Part shown: in pieces, positions 18,701 through 28,959 of the stretch
Position numbering within the stretch: position 1 is the first letter of the stretch
How the letters are laid out: every line of letters begins with the position of its first letter
Source of the DNA: a virus
Reading direction: 5' to 3' (one strand)
Length of the DNA stretch: 55,149 nucleotides
Virus record (IMG/VR): IMGVR_UViG_3300037149_000085
Coordinates: 1 to 55,149 of that record
Notes under the pieces: generated by a model
The model's input: the letters and a program-made list of their open reading frames with translations, nothing else
What the model was told of the DNA's origin: nothing
The model's database searches: none
Program-made: the position numbers and the translations under genes

Positions 18701-19588
18701 GATAACGTGAATGGCAACGATACATACGACGGTGCAAGCAGCCAAACAGCCAAGGCAAGTTTTATGGCCGCAGTGAACGCTCTGCCTAGTGCTCTTCTAC
18801 ACCCTTGTGCTATTCGTATAAGGAACACTGGGGTTGCTTACTCTCTTACTAATCTTCAAACTATAGCATTAGGAGATGGGGCGATTCAACCGTTGAAATA
18901 TTATGCGTTGGCTAATATAGCTTTTACTATTCAACAAGAAGGGCGCTTGATTATTACTAGGGACACGGATAGTTCCGAGGGAACAGTGACGATTGACGCA
19001 ACTGGGTTTGCGGGGTTTGGAGATGGACAAACAACAGCGTTTTTCATTAATGACAGCAGAGTGTTGTTCAATGGAATTCAATTCAAAGGGTTCTCCACTG
19101 CTACAACCTCCACTGCAGTCACAGCAATTGATTCAGATGTAGAGTTTATCTCATGCTCATGGGTGGGAAACTTGCAAGCGGGGGCGTTTGAAGAAGGTTC
19201 GGGGGTCATCATTTCCAACAGCGCTATTACCCTCTCCGATAATACTAACGGTATTGTAGTGTCTCAGTCTTCTCTGACTGTCTCTAACACACAGTTAGAG
19301 GTCGATGCGGTAACTTCGATCCCGGGTGGATTTTTTGTTGGAGAGAGAAATTCTTCAGTTAGTTTACAAACCCATTCAGCCTCCGCTGAAATTAATGTGT
19401 CTAACTCTACAGTAATCGCAGAAGCTCAGTTCAATAGCAGTATTGAAGTAACAGGGGATTTTTCGTCCAACGGTATGGCAGCGCTGCAAGCTGCTTCAAC
19501 CCTTTCACGTACGATGAAGGTGACCCCGTTTGCGGGTGGCATTACATCTGATGCCTCATGTAGCGTGGTAACTCAATTGCAAGGTTAA
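15788..19588 (+). CDS. Tail-spike/fibre-like protein with C-terminal right-handed beta-helix
   Basis: This 1266-residue protein has an N-terminal region (about 10-120) with YLHDQEAADCDLNLSSAIQTLARQ and a strand-rich sequence, similar in layout to phage baseplate-attached fibre proteins. At about 970 a VDNVNGNDTYDG segment appears, the usual opening of phage pectate-lyase-like parallel beta-helices. It is followed to about 1235 by short repeating strands (VLFNGIQFKGF, VEFISCSWVGN, VIISNSAITLSDN). Such domains bind or cut surface polysaccharide; no catalytic residues could be assigned. The start is GTG with GAGAGG upstream. It heads the adhesin block and is 3 bp from the next gene. Confidence 0.65.
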   Translation: MIQYENTSRTLDATGKSLLGLIYLHDQEAADCDLNLSSAIQTLARQRLLNDQVTSGCLTYSPMVFNTSVENTFTIPSFDVLFNGEVVTITGSQSTDLTLNRIIIPPPSMYLPETPASLYVVFLEIWYQNLDPTTGQGYYTDPVSGALYYFPYGGVSPDPSAFTGTTWDDDSLSLDANNQSVYTTARAQIQWRLNVQEVALTYDFTKYQYGIDPGAIPTEIVYAQAALPTATLGMSPLNGDPTYQFINMGTVTGDTGLWQAGDGNVNNSLGTMDGYSYAMPIAVVFQKNSGAFDLSTNIFGCADAQSSTPTGLIAYGVSGRFDSKLADQIFADDVVDTRQTVQLDGWDYDKLVRDGFSDLVLGNSRNKIARGEAPGMNSTALGSILDYYVSVAPVNTSGGVDIVGTWDGFANGFSSDARSYTVSKRVVTTQKTTGIIGGNWAQGDTFIVALPVSSSAAITSLSIQALVSRLGGGVTPVTILPGQVTITGLGTTSVAVNLSSNLTNTPFDPGSNPIYVALTVQYPAGTGIDLRKTLISVQGGVLTDSTLGQGIPIFGVSEYAVQSDHKPTQALRVTSINPKYSDTFLGTKIWVTVAGALGVSITTGGVTLTTFSIDRTGGGNGLDNGINGFYPTHVWDYATGAQYTIYKCAMNASQCVITLQGGVPTTSTLVMSFLAQGTAQLAYNAPVRGVTEIEETVLFGNYTGTTQFPMDTRVTVPSVSYDPLSNSSTVVLAATECVIKGISGNNINKYIWLSDSVGNLTCCPVAQPNFSGGVVSVVVPGVNLIPSTGAINFLFCGSILPALSAASSLVIQEQYVPYQGVGVSGRDYEVVHTEDNALITTNGTGAAPVPGISDVYPYNRELPIVTMLPAQVTWQDSTLTNSPLSTYFDSNYVAMRMSNVEHTFLAPLHVNDFIQPITRDIKKSIRLVTEGGNRGFSIATPHVGFAIAPPALRSVLGQNLQATTTPVTLYVDNVNGNDTYDGASSQTAKASFMAAVNALPSALLHPCAIRIRNTGVAYSLTNLQTIALGDGAIQPLKYYALANIAFTIQQEGRLIITRDTDSSEGTVTIDATGFAGFGDGQTTAFFINDSRVLFNGIQFKGFSTATTSTAVTAIDSDVEFISCSWVGNLQAGAFEEGSGVIISNSAITLSDNTNGIVVSQSSLTVSNTQLEVDAVTSIPGGFFVGERNSSVSLQTHSASAEINVSNSTVIAEAQFNSSIEVTGDFSSNGMAALQAASTLSRTMKVTPFAGGITSDASCSVVTQLQG

Positions 19589-19591
19589 AAT

Positions 19592-22500
19592 ATGACGCTT
19601 TCGTTGCTAGGTACTTTTGTTAATTCCGTTAATTCTACTCTACCCTTGGCTCAAAATGCCAATGGGCTCGCCATCCGTGTAGCTACACAAGCCAGCGGAA
19701 CCCTCGGAAGTCTAACAGCGGTTACCCCGGTGTCGGCCCCTACGTGGACACTATCCAACAACCCCAGTTGGTTGACTCTTTCATCCACGGGTAATGATTG
19801 CATTCTAAGCTTTTCTAGCGCAGCGTATTCTCCGACTCCTTACGAATTTTATGTGACGTGTACAGATGGGGTGAGTACGGTGTTTTACCCCATCTTTATG
19901 GAGGTGCGAGACCCTTTCATTATCGCTCCGGTGGCTGTGAATGAGCCGAATTTGATGGTGAGCGGAAACTCTGTTTCTATTCAATCAAATGATAGTACGG
20001 TAGCTGATGTGCAGATTCGCGGGTACGGGGTGTTTAATACCCCGTTGAGCGGTGTGAATTTCATTCTCCCCTCAAACCTCCCGTCCGGGTTGAATTTTGT
20101 GACCTCAAACGGGGGTGATTTAGTTCTACGTGTTCAGCAACCATCAGAGTCTAACACTGTTGGAGGGCTCCAACTCTACTCAGGTGCCCCCGCTGCTACG
20201 ACAGTAACTATTCAGGCGTACCAACCCACTTCGTTTTACGATACACCTGCACGCGCCTATAATCTTACACTGACAGTAGGCTCCCTTGCCCAGAGCCAAG
20301 GTACGTTGGATTTTGGGTTAGGCGCTCAGTACAACAGTGCAAGCAATTACTTGGAGGTAGACGCTGACGTCGCCGTGTTAAACGGAGTTCTTCAGAACGG
20401 AGGAGCAGCAGTCTCCCTTCCGCTTCAATATATTTGGAGTAGTACGGGGCCACTTTCATTGGTGAGTTCTACCAGTACTCACGCTCTCTACTCAATCACC
20501 GGGTCAGCAGCAGCGGCAGTAACCCTGACAATTGAAGATGCCCACAGCAACCCAGTTTTGAATGGGTCAAAAACAGTAAACTTCCTAGCAGTCTCTCCCA
20601 GCAACACGAATTGGCTGTCGGGTGCGGTTAAAGTTCATATATCCGAGACCAACTCATTGGGAGCTCTAGTAGAAGCGAATGTTATTCAAGGGTATGCAGG
20701 TAGCGTCGTTCCGGTCACAGTCTCAGTGCATGCTGCTGATATTAATTCAGGGGAATCATTCACATTTACCCCTTCCGCAATTCCGATGTCATCCTTAGAG
20801 CCTGCGGGGAGTTTTTCCTTTTCTCCGGTTACGATCAACGCAACCCAACTGTCTCAGGTAGTAAACTTCACGATTCCTACTACTGCTGCATTAGGAACAA
20901 AGTGGGTGCTAGAGGTCGCTACCGCTGCGGGAGCAAGAGCGGGTAACGCTCAGGTTGTGGTAGAGAGTTTGGGAGCTCCAATTCTAACCATAGCCGTCCC
21001 GTCAAGCGTCACTATGAACACTGGGACTCCATTTACTACTCAGGCACTAGCCACGAACGGGACCTTAGCAGTGTCAAATGTGGTGTATGAGTTACAAGGA
21101 GCACCGGATGGTGTGACAATAAATGCGGCGGGTCAGATCACGTGTAATGTGTTAACCCCCGGAGTTTACTCATTTAGTGTGCTTGCTACGGCATCAGGGT
21201 ACGCTCGTAGTCAAAGTGCAGCCATTGCTTTGGTCGTTGTTGCGACTAATAGCCCCCTCTCGATCATGACGGCTTCATCTTCTTTATCCGCTGTGACCAG
21301 CAGTACGGTATTTCAGATTTCATGGGCCTCAACAGGAGTTGCCGACGCGTTATTTCTAGCACAGTATCCCTCCCCGTCTCCAGTAAGAATAGTTACAGGG
21401 GGGACATCAGCGAGTGTTCAGCAGGCAGCGACTTCGGTGTACGCAGTGTACGGCAGTAATTATTACGGGTATACATATTCGGTCCCACTTCTGTGCACCC
21501 TAAGTTCAATTCAACAAGGAGCCGCACTTCTCCCCTCCCCCACGATTGCCAGTATCGACGTTACAAATACACTCAGGGTGAATTGGATGCCTTATCCGGT
21601 TGATGGTGGGTATAGTATCTATCGTGGTTGGGATATTATATTAACTACAGGGGGAGTCACCACCACTACCTTGGTTGGAGGGGGAGCCCTATCAGCGTTA
21701 GCCGCTGCTTCTTACACCACAGTCGTGCCCTCGGGGGACTACATGATGGATATGGTCGCTTTATCCAGCAATCTAGTAGAGGCCCTGAATAGCCCGAACT
21801 GGGATAATCCCCATGCATTCCCCTCCGCGCTTCAGTCGTCATCTGTGCTGTTTTCTTCAGCTACAGTGCAGCTCGGCCAATCTTTCAATGTTTCCCTAAA
21901 TTCCTCCTACACGACGGCAGATATGTGGCGAGTGGACTTCCCGGATAACACTTCTACGGGGTGGATACCTGTAAGTAGTAGGACGGTGCCAAAGTCATTT
22001 GCTTCAGTTCCTCCTAGCACCACTGTGGTCGTTACAGTGCAAAAAAACTACGGCACAAATAATCCTCCAGTGTACCTTCAGAGATCAATCGAAGTTCCGA
22101 TTGTTGTTTCTCCCTCTCAGTACGTGTCCCCCACAGCAACTGAGGATACGTTAACAACCATGGAAGGAATGGGGGGCAACCAAGGGTTTGAAATTACAAG
22201 TTCAATTACAAGTACGGCTCCTCCGGAGCCATACGAGGTAATTGTTCGTATGCTTGTACGGGACACAGTGACCAACGAGCTGGTTTTAATGTTGCCGACG
22301 TCGCGTTATTCGAATGCTAGCTCCCTCGAAGGCACTATGGCGATTGATGTATTTCCAATTTACGGGCGTCCCCATGTTAAGGAGTTGATCAAACCCACAT
22401 TAGCTTTATCCACCAACTCCAACTCATCCATAATCCCGGTGAGTATTGAAACCATATCGCTACCTTCAAATTATTACATAGGCAAGCCAATTCCCTCTGC

Positions 22501-25500
22501 ATTTACTATGTCAGCAGTAGGTGGTACCGCTCCCTATTGCTGGTACGCAAGCAATTTACCCTCAGGGTTAGAGATCAACATTGATGGAACAATATCGGGG
22601 GTTCCCACCCAGTTAGGTAATTTTAGTGTGACATTTGTAGCGATGGATAGTAGTTCTCCTGTTTACATCGCCGAAACTACACTTGTGTTTCCTATTCTCA
22701 CTGATCTTGGAATTGTAACATCCTCCCTATCTTCCATGACTGTGGGTACTCCCTACGCTTGTCAGTTGACAAACACAGGGGGAATCTTACCGTTCTCTTG
22801 GAGCTTGGTAGGTGGCAGTCTGCCCCTAGGATTGAGTGTGAATAAGAACACAGGGTTGATTAGCGGGACTCCGTGCACCTACAACTCTACAGTGGATTTC
22901 ACTACTCCTTATACACCTACGATTCAAGTACAGGACGCGGTCGGGGCAATCGCAACTCAGACCTATAACTGTTCGCTCCAACCCACTGCACTAGGGTTTG
23001 GTGTATTGGATCAGCCGCGAATCAGTGCACAGGAAGAATTCAAATTAGTAGTTCCGGTTAAAGGAGGGGCGTCCCCTTATACTTTGACCCAGTTCACGGA
23101 TAAGGGAATAATCGGGCAGGGATTGCAGATTATCAACCCGTCCAAGATTTCGGTGTTAGCAGGAGTAAATCCTGCCGCTCTGCAATTAACTACAGTGAAT
23201 CAGACGGTGTACCCACAAGGATACCCGGCCAATGTGGTTATAGAGCTAGCCGCGTCAGGTGGAGTTCCGTGGAATTCGGGTCTACCGACTGCACAAAGTT
23301 ACAAGTTCTATGTTGATCCGACAGCTATTGCGGCCAACAATACGTTACCCGGAGCAGCGGTATACGGCTCTCTACTCGTAGCAAGCCCAACGTCAAATGG
23401 AGTTTACACCGTCACTATCAAGGTGATTGACAGCGCGGGGCATTACACAACCCAAACACTCATAATCACCGTGCAGCAGTTAAATAGTGGGACATACACT
23501 CTAGCCCCTTACAGCATTAACACAAATGGTAATGTATCCAACCCGACTACGTGGACACTAACTCCTATTTCCGCGTTTCCAGATGCAACCACCGGGTCAG
23601 CGTATACACCGGGTTCTGGGCAGTACTATGCCCTCGTGCTGATGAAGAACGGAGCCCCGCTGGTAAATCTTAGCTCAGCTCCTTCTTTCTCAATTATTAA
23701 CGGTAGTATCCCAGTGGGAATTAATTTTGCGTCTCCTTCGACAAACGCAAATTCCGTACTCGTGTTTAGCGGCACCCCCACTGTCTTAGGGTCTTCAAGT
23801 TTTGAATTCCAGATTACAGGGGTAGACGCCGCTGTGACATTTGCAGCAGCTACACGACAGAGTATCACATCTACGGTAACAGGGGGTGGCACCACCACTG
23901 TAGTGACCCTTACGCGGAATATGGAACTTGATCTTGATCTTAATATGGTTCAAGTGGGTGCGGTGAACAATACTTATAATTGGGCATATCCTATAATTAT
24001 GGAAGGCGGAACTCCTCCATACAAACTCAATGTTCTAACAGGCACCACGTTACCCGGGGTGAACACAACCACAGTGAACCAGCTCCCCGTCATAGTATCC
24101 AACACTTCGATTGTGGGGGATTACACTGTGGTGGTGGCGGCTACCGATAGTACGGGGGTGTCTTCACCTTCCGCGAGTATTCCTGTGCGTATTGTTCAGT
24201 CTACTGCACAATTAACCTACGTGATTAATAACAACATCCCGACCTATTGGTACGTGGACTCGCCCTTGCCGGAGAATACTTACTATATGGATTCAAATCA
24301 GGTGTCCAGTTGGTCAGCATCTGGGCTTCCGACGGGCGTAAGTTTGCGTAGTACAATTGGAACTCGGGTCTATCTAACGGGAACCCCCACAGTGGTTAGT
24401 CAGAGTAACTTATTTACGATTACAGCTACCTCGATTGTTTATGGAACCAGTGGGTCATCTACTTCCACGAATTTCGAAATCAATGCTCAGTCGGCAGTAG
24501 TTGTTGTCACTCCCACAGCTTTTACTCCAATCGTCGGGAATACCTACCGGGCAATTAACGGAAGTTCCTTCTTATCGGTAGTGTACACCGGGTACCAGCC
24601 CAATAGCCCCAACCTTCCCATACTAACTAATTCTCTTGTGGGCGCAGTGCTGGGCTCCCCGTCTACTACCAGCGGTGGCCAACCTACTACAGAAAATGTG
24701 AACGTCACATTTGACGGGTTCACCATGCTCTTCGACTACACTACAACTACGGCAGGAACCGATGTTATAACTCTGAGTCAAAGTGGGATTCCGATGACTT
24801 CGGTAAACCTTACGGATATGTATTCAGCTCTCTTAGCAATTCCTCAGAATATCGTACAGAGTGTTAGTGAGTACACAGCCTCCGCCATCCTCCCCCTACC
24901 TGTTACCTTATCGGGTGGTGCTGCCCCCTATTCAATCATTATCCCGGCGATAAATGGCATATCGGATGCTCGATTTATTCCAGTTAACTCCTTGGGTGTG
25001 CCTGTGGAGGCAAACACTCCGTGTACGGGAATTATGATTTCGGCCAGTGGGTTCACTGCAGGGGGGACGTACTCCTGTACTGTTCCTATGTTAATCACAG
25101 ACAGCAGCAATCAGTCGGCTGCGGTCTCAGGCTCCCTTACTGTGAGCATTACTCAAGGGACGACGATTCAGGTTGCGTTTACCAGTGCGGTATGGAACAT
25201 CGTACGGAGTTCTGTTGAACCTTACACAGGATCGTTCGTGCCTAACTTTTCCATGAGCACCCCCACAGTGGGTCACAAACCCTATAGTTATTATGTTACA
25301 AGCCTACTAATTCCTACAGGACTGGTAGGGTTTATTCACCCGTCTCCCTCAAATCGAGTGTTGGCATTTAATGAGAATGAGACTAGCACATCCATTAGTG
25401 TGGTTGATCTAGATGCCACGTTGACAGGGACAGTTTTATCAGGAAGTTACGCGGTCCCAGCGACGAACCATGCATCACTTCCCGTTGCAGGAACCTACCA

Positions 25501-25582
25501 GATTACGGTTGGGCTGAAAGTTACAGATAGCTTGGGAATTTCATCTACGTCAACTCAGACAATTAACGTTGTTGTGAGTTAA
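19592..25582 (+). CDS. Giant Ig-like repeat adhesin (He_PIG type), 1996 residues
   Basis: The protein is a chain of immunoglobulin-like domains. Several carry the putative-Ig signature LPxGLxxxxxxGxIxGxP, for example LPSGLEINIDGTISGVPTQ and LPLGLSVNKNTGLISGTP, interleaved with DSxG strands (VTVxVTDSxG). No signal peptide, membrane anchor or enzyme motif is seen. In phages such chains decorate tails and hold carbohydrate or cell-surface receptors. It starts 3 bp after the spike stop and lies 14 bp before the next adhesin, so the three adhesin genes are probably co-translated. Function is inferred from repeats and location. Confidence 0.6.
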   Translation: MTLSLLGTFVNSVNSTLPLAQNANGLAIRVATQASGTLGSLTAVTPVSAPTWTLSNNPSWLTLSSTGNDCILSFSSAAYSPTPYEFYVTCTDGVSTVFYPIFMEVRDPFIIAPVAVNEPNLMVSGNSVSIQSNDSTVADVQIRGYGVFNTPLSGVNFILPSNLPSGLNFVTSNGGDLVLRVQQPSESNTVGGLQLYSGAPAATTVTIQAYQPTSFYDTPARAYNLTLTVGSLAQSQGTLDFGLGAQYNSASNYLEVDADVAVLNGVLQNGGAAVSLPLQYIWSSTGPLSLVSSTSTHALYSITGSAAAAVTLTIEDAHSNPVLNGSKTVNFLAVSPSNTNWLSGAVKVHISETNSLGALVEANVIQGYAGSVVPVTVSVHAADINSGESFTFTPSAIPMSSLEPAGSFSFSPVTINATQLSQVVNFTIPTTAALGTKWVLEVATAAGARAGNAQVVVESLGAPILTIAVPSSVTMNTGTPFTTQALATNGTLAVSNVVYELQGAPDGVTINAAGQITCNVLTPGVYSFSVLATASGYARSQSAAIALVVVATNSPLSIMTASSSLSAVTSSTVFQISWASTGVADALFLAQYPSPSPVRIVTGGTSASVQQAATSVYAVYGSNYYGYTYSVPLLCTLSSIQQGAALLPSPTIASIDVTNTLRVNWMPYPVDGGYSIYRGWDIILTTGGVTTTTLVGGGALSALAAASYTTVVPSGDYMMDMVALSSNLVEALNSPNWDNPHAFPSALQSSSVLFSSATVQLGQSFNVSLNSSYTTADMWRVDFPDNTSTGWIPVSSRTVPKSFASVPPSTTVVVTVQKNYGTNNPPVYLQRSIEVPIVVSPSQYVSPTATEDTLTTMEGMGGNQGFEITSSITSTAPPEPYEVIVRMLVRDTVTNELVLMLPTSRYSNASSLEGTMAIDVFPIYGRPHVKELIKPTLALSTNSNSSIIPVSIETISLPSNYYIGKPIPSAFTMSAVGGTAPYCWYASNLPSGLEINIDGTISGVPTQLGNFSVTFVAMDSSSPVYIAETTLVFPILTDLGIVTSSLSSMTVGTPYACQLTNTGGILPFSWSLVGGSLPLGLSVNKNTGLISGTPCTYNSTVDFTTPYTPTIQVQDAVGAIATQTYNCSLQPTALGFGVLDQPRISAQEEFKLVVPVKGGASPYTLTQFTDKGIIGQGLQIINPSKISVLAGVNPAALQLTTVNQTVYPQGYPANVVIELAASGGVPWNSGLPTAQSYKFYVDPTAIAANNTLPGAAVYGSLLVASPTSNGVYTVTIKVIDSAGHYTTQTLIITVQQLNSGTYTLAPYSINTNGNVSNPTTWTLTPISAFPDATTGSAYTPGSGQYYALVLMKNGAPLVNLSSAPSFSIINGSIPVGINFASPSTNANSVLVFSGTPTVLGSSSFEFQITGVDAAVTFAAATRQSITSTVTGGGTTTVVTLTRNMELDLDLNMVQVGAVNNTYNWAYPIIMEGGTPPYKLNVLTGTTLPGVNTTTVNQLPVIVSNTSIVGDYTVVVAATDSTGVSSPSASIPVRIVQSTAQLTYVINNNIPTYWYVDSPLPENTYYMDSNQVSSWSASGLPTGVSLRSTIGTRVYLTGTPTVVSQSNLFTITATSIVYGTSGSSTSTNFEINAQSAVVVVTPTAFTPIVGNTYRAINGSSFLSVVYTGYQPNSPNLPILTNSLVGAVLGSPSTTSGGQPTTENVNVTFDGFTMLFDYTTTTAGTDVITLSQSGIPMTSVNLTDMYSALLAIPQNIVQSVSEYTASAILPLPVTLSGGAAPYSIIIPAINGISDARFIPVNSLGVPVEANTPCTGIMISASGFTAGGTYSCTVPMLITDSSNQSAAVSGSLTVSITQGTTIQVAFTSAVWNIVRSSVEPYTGSFVPNFSMSTPTVGHKPYSYYVTSLLIPTGLVGFIHPSPSNRVLAFNENETSTSISVVDLDATLTGTVLSGSYAVPATNHASLPVAGTYQITVGLKVTDSLGISSTSTQTINVVVS

Positions 25583-25596
25583 GTACAGAGGATTAA

Positions 25597-28500
25597 ATGG
25601 CTACTTCGAATATTATCACAATACAATTGACGGGAGTCGGCGGGACAGCTCCCTATGTGTTCCTAGCACCATCCAGTCCGAACACCTCACTCCAAGTGGG
25701 GACATATAGTATATCAGGGATTAACTCGGATCAATTAACGGTGAATGCCACCACCCTGACCCCCGGACAATATGTCGTGTACGTCATTGTAATTGATAGC
25801 AATTTAAACACCGCAAGTAGTCTCGTCAATGTGAATGTCGTTCCGGCTGACGTGTTCACCATCCTGAACGAAGACCAGAATTTTGAGCCAGCAAGTTTTC
25901 CCTATAACGCAACAATCCCGTTGTTAAGTAGTGGACAAATGGGAACAGGGGCAGTTACTTGGTCTCTCATTCCTGCAATCACTACCATGCCGGGGGCTTC
26001 AATAGCGGCGGCTTCCCTTACGTTTAGTTTGACAGCGTTTGGGTCTTGGACGGTTGGGGTGTCGGCAACAGATTCCTTTGGTAACGTAGTCAACAAAGTT
26101 CTGGTGTTTCAGGTGTTATCTTCGGCAGTCTATCAGTTGGTCGATGGGCAAGTAGAATTGAAAGTGACAGCCCCCGTTACAAAGGTGGGAGTACAGAGTT
26201 TTTCGTTGTCAGTAACCGACAGCAATAATACCGTGGCTACTCAGACGTTTAACTACACTGTGGCACCCCCAGTAAGTAGTATTGATATCTCGGAGTACAG
26301 TTTTGACCATTATTGGGGTGCAGGAGATACCACTACGGTAGCCCTTCCGGTATTCGGGGATTTATCCGGGTTTTCTTTTGGAGAATTATCTCTCCCATCC
26401 TTATCGGATGGGCTTACAGTGTCTTTCGATGCCCTCGATGCCATCGTTGAAATCGGCGGCCCTCCCGCGCTGTTTCAAAACACCGAATTAGCTATCCCTA
26501 TCGCGGTCATGCAGGGGGGAATTCAGGTGGCCACTATCACCCGTGAATACACGTTACTCAGCCATAACGGGACTAACAATTTAGGCCAGTTTGCTTGCTA
26601 CACCAAGCCATATTTTGTAGGGGATAGTGTTGGGCTCAACCCATTAAAGCCGTTCTTTAACTCACCCACCGTTTCCAAGCCTGCGGGCGCGGTAGTATCA
26701 ATTCCGTTCGGATCAGCACTTCCGGCAGGGCTCTCACTGGACGCTAACACAGGGTTGATCTACGGTACGATTGTCTCAACCTTTAGCGGTTCATGCACCC
26801 TGCAATACAACGATTCAAATAATACCGCACTCGGCACGGTTAGCATTTATTGGGATATTCAACAGAATAGCTTTTCATTGCTGGACAATCTCACGGATGG
26901 GCAGATTCAGCAGGCGTACAACGGAAGCCTCCTGATAAATGGGGCTTCATCATTTGCACTGGCTTCTGTTGGTGTCTATCGAGGCCGATTACCAGCAGGA
27001 CTATCCTTGACAATTTCAAGCAACCAGCAAGCAGTCAACCTAACGGGAGTACCACAAGAAGCAGGTCAGTTTGATTTGTGGATTCAGGTGGTTAATAATT
27101 CGGGGAGTACGTCCTGCGTTTACCATCGTCTATTGATTGAGTATATTCCAGTTTTATCAGTACTGACCACTTCCCTCCCTCCTCTAACTACCGGGGTATT
27201 CTACCAACAAGTGCTTCAGGGATTTGGTGGAATTCACCCTTATACTTGGTCTTTGAATCCAGCGTCCCCGGTGCTTCCTGCGGGGCTTTCACTCACGTCG
27301 TCAGGGGTATTATCAGGAACCCCTACGGGCTCCTCTTACAACCAAACCATTTTGGTGAACTTGACAGATAGTCGGTCACCTGCTGTGGTGTCATCTCAAG
27401 GGCTCCCTCTAGTGATGGACAACTCATTAAAGATTTCAACTACAGCCTTGCCTAATATCATTCCCGGTCAGTGGTACTCCTTCCAGTTGTCTGCGACGGG
27501 GGGAACCGGAAGTTATTCATGGTCACTCCCGGTCAGCGGATTTACATTGCCTGCTGGGATAACGTTCAGTAGCACCACGGGAGTATTTACCGGAGTATTC
27601 TCCGGCGTTCCGACCCCTAACTACAGCAGCAGTGTAACCATCACGGTAACGTCCGGAAGTTCTACTCAGACGAAAGTATTCACTTTAGCCACGGGAACAG
27701 CCGAACTTCTCATCGACACAAGCGGGGTGGGGTTGATCAATAGGGGCAATCCCTACCAAGGCATTCTGCGTTCGTTCAACGCGGTTCAGCCTCCAGTGCA
27801 ATGGCAAGTCACCCCCAACTCCCCTAATGTGCTGCCTGCAGGGCTGTCCTTACAAGCAAACAGCGGCGACAATGGCGTAACTGCAATTATTTCGGGTACA
27901 TCGGTAGTCAAGGCGGATGGCTCTACCGGGTACCCCCAGATTCCGATCACTGTGAGTGCGGTGGATAGTGCTCAAAACTCCGCTCAGACCTTTTTGTTGC
28001 TAACCACTACCAGTAGTTTGGCAATCACTACCCCCGCTTTGCCTATTGCAACGGTTGGAGGTATTTACAACGTAACGTTGAACGCTACCGGAGGTGCCCC
28101 CCCGTACACGTGGGATGTTGACCCAACTTCTCCCAATACTCTAGCTGGGTCGGGTATGACGCTAACATCCGCAGGGGTGTTGTCGGGGTCCGGGGTATCA
28201 GTAATGTCACCTAACATCCTGTTTAGGGTTAGGGATAGTTTGACTCCCGCCAATGCGGACAGCCAAATGCTTGCGCTTAAGATTGTGAGCTCTACCTTGG
28301 CTATCGCAACGACCGCGCTGCTTCAAGCGGAGGCTAATCGCACATACACCATGCAATTAGTGGCGACGGGGGGAACCGGAAGTTATTCATGGTCAATTAC
28401 AGGGGGGCAACTTCCACTGGGGTTGACCTTAAACCCGGCTAGCGGATTAATCTCGGGACTTACTCAAGTGGTGGGGACTACTTCATTGACGTTAACTATT

Positions 28501-28950
28501 AGCGATACAGTGAATCAAATTTCAATCACCTTACCGCTGGTTGTAACCAACGGTCTAGCCCTTTTATCCGGAATAGACTATATCCAAGGGGGTACGCCTA
28601 CAAACAGTTTAGGTTTTGTGGGGTTAAACGGCGTGGTGAGCGCAATCAACCCATGCCCCAACTTGTCGTTCTTCGTAGTTGCGACAGGGGTTGTTTCGAC
28701 TGCCCCCGAAAGTATTGTGGTGTCGTTACCTACAGGATTTAGCTACACCATCAGCAAACTAACGGGCGGGGTAGCTTATATCCAGCTAGCGGGGGGGTTC
28801 AACACATACCCTCTTGGTTCGAATTCTATAACTGTAATTGTGAATGACGCAGGTGTGGTTGTGACTAACAGTTTTTCATGGACGGTGTATAACGATGGAG
28901 TCTTATCGGCTGCGCCTACTAATACGCTTCCAGTGCGGACTTTGGCTTAA
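25597..28950 (+). CDS. Second Ig-like repeat adhesin, 1117 residues
   Basis: This is made mostly of He_PIG-type repeats: LPAGLSLDANTGLIYGT, LPAGLSLTSSGVLSGTP, LPLGLTLNPASGLISG and GGTGSYSWS strands, in the same style as the preceding gene. A 33-base stretch encoding ATGGTGSYSWS is identical at 27493 and 28363, pointing to recent domain copying. AGAGGA precedes the ATG. The final 120 residues (LLSGIDYIQGGTPTNSLGF onward) differ from the repeats and may be the attachment or tip domain. The role in host contact is inferred. Confidence 0.6.
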   Translation: MATSNIITIQLTGVGGTAPYVFLAPSSPNTSLQVGTYSISGINSDQLTVNATTLTPGQYVVYVIVIDSNLNTASSLVNVNVVPADVFTILNEDQNFEPASFPYNATIPLLSSGQMGTGAVTWSLIPAITTMPGASIAAASLTFSLTAFGSWTVGVSATDSFGNVVNKVLVFQVLSSAVYQLVDGQVELKVTAPVTKVGVQSFSLSVTDSNNTVATQTFNYTVAPPVSSIDISEYSFDHYWGAGDTTTVALPVFGDLSGFSFGELSLPSLSDGLTVSFDALDAIVEIGGPPALFQNTELAIPIAVMQGGIQVATITREYTLLSHNGTNNLGQFACYTKPYFVGDSVGLNPLKPFFNSPTVSKPAGAVVSIPFGSALPAGLSLDANTGLIYGTIVSTFSGSCTLQYNDSNNTALGTVSIYWDIQQNSFSLLDNLTDGQIQQAYNGSLLINGASSFALASVGVYRGRLPAGLSLTISSNQQAVNLTGVPQEAGQFDLWIQVVNNSGSTSCVYHRLLIEYIPVLSVLTTSLPPLTTGVFYQQVLQGFGGIHPYTWSLNPASPVLPAGLSLTSSGVLSGTPTGSSYNQTILVNLTDSRSPAVVSSQGLPLVMDNSLKISTTALPNIIPGQWYSFQLSATGGTGSYSWSLPVSGFTLPAGITFSSTTGVFTGVFSGVPTPNYSSSVTITVTSGSSTQTKVFTLATGTAELLIDTSGVGLINRGNPYQGILRSFNAVQPPVQWQVTPNSPNVLPAGLSLQANSGDNGVTAIISGTSVVKADGSTGYPQIPITVSAVDSAQNSAQTFLLLTTTSSLAITTPALPIATVGGIYNVTLNATGGAPPYTWDVDPTSPNTLAGSGMTLTSAGVLSGSGVSVMSPNILFRVRDSLTPANADSQMLALKIVSSTLAIATTALLQAEANRTYTMQLVATGGTGSYSWSITGGQLPLGLTLNPASGLISGLTQVVGTTSLTLTISDTVNQISITLPLVVTNGLALLSGIDYIQGGTPTNSLGFVGLNGVVSAINPCPNLSFFVVATGVVSTAPESIVVSLPTGFSYTISKLTGGVAYIQLAGGFNTYPLGSNSITVIVNDAGVVVTNSFSWTVYNDGVLSAAPTNTLPVRTLA
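27493..27525 (+). repeat. 33-bp direct repeat, copy 1 (pairs with 28363-28395)
   Basis: This base-identical stretch encodes ATGGTGSYSWS within two Ig-like units of the same adhesin, 870 bp apart. Identity at silent positions implies recent duplication or gene conversion. Confidence 0.85.
28363..28395 (+). repeat. 33-bp direct repeat, copy 2 (pairs with 27493-27525)
   Basis: This is identical to the copy at 27493 and in the same reading frame. The flanking bases differ. Confidence 0.85.
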
Positions 28951-28959
28951 GGGGGAAAG

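Noticed and set aside
27180-28400. CRISPR array or tandem-repeat region in the adhesin genes
   Set aside because: Repeats are protein-level Ig units with diverged DNA apart from one 33-bp pair; no regular spacer pattern.
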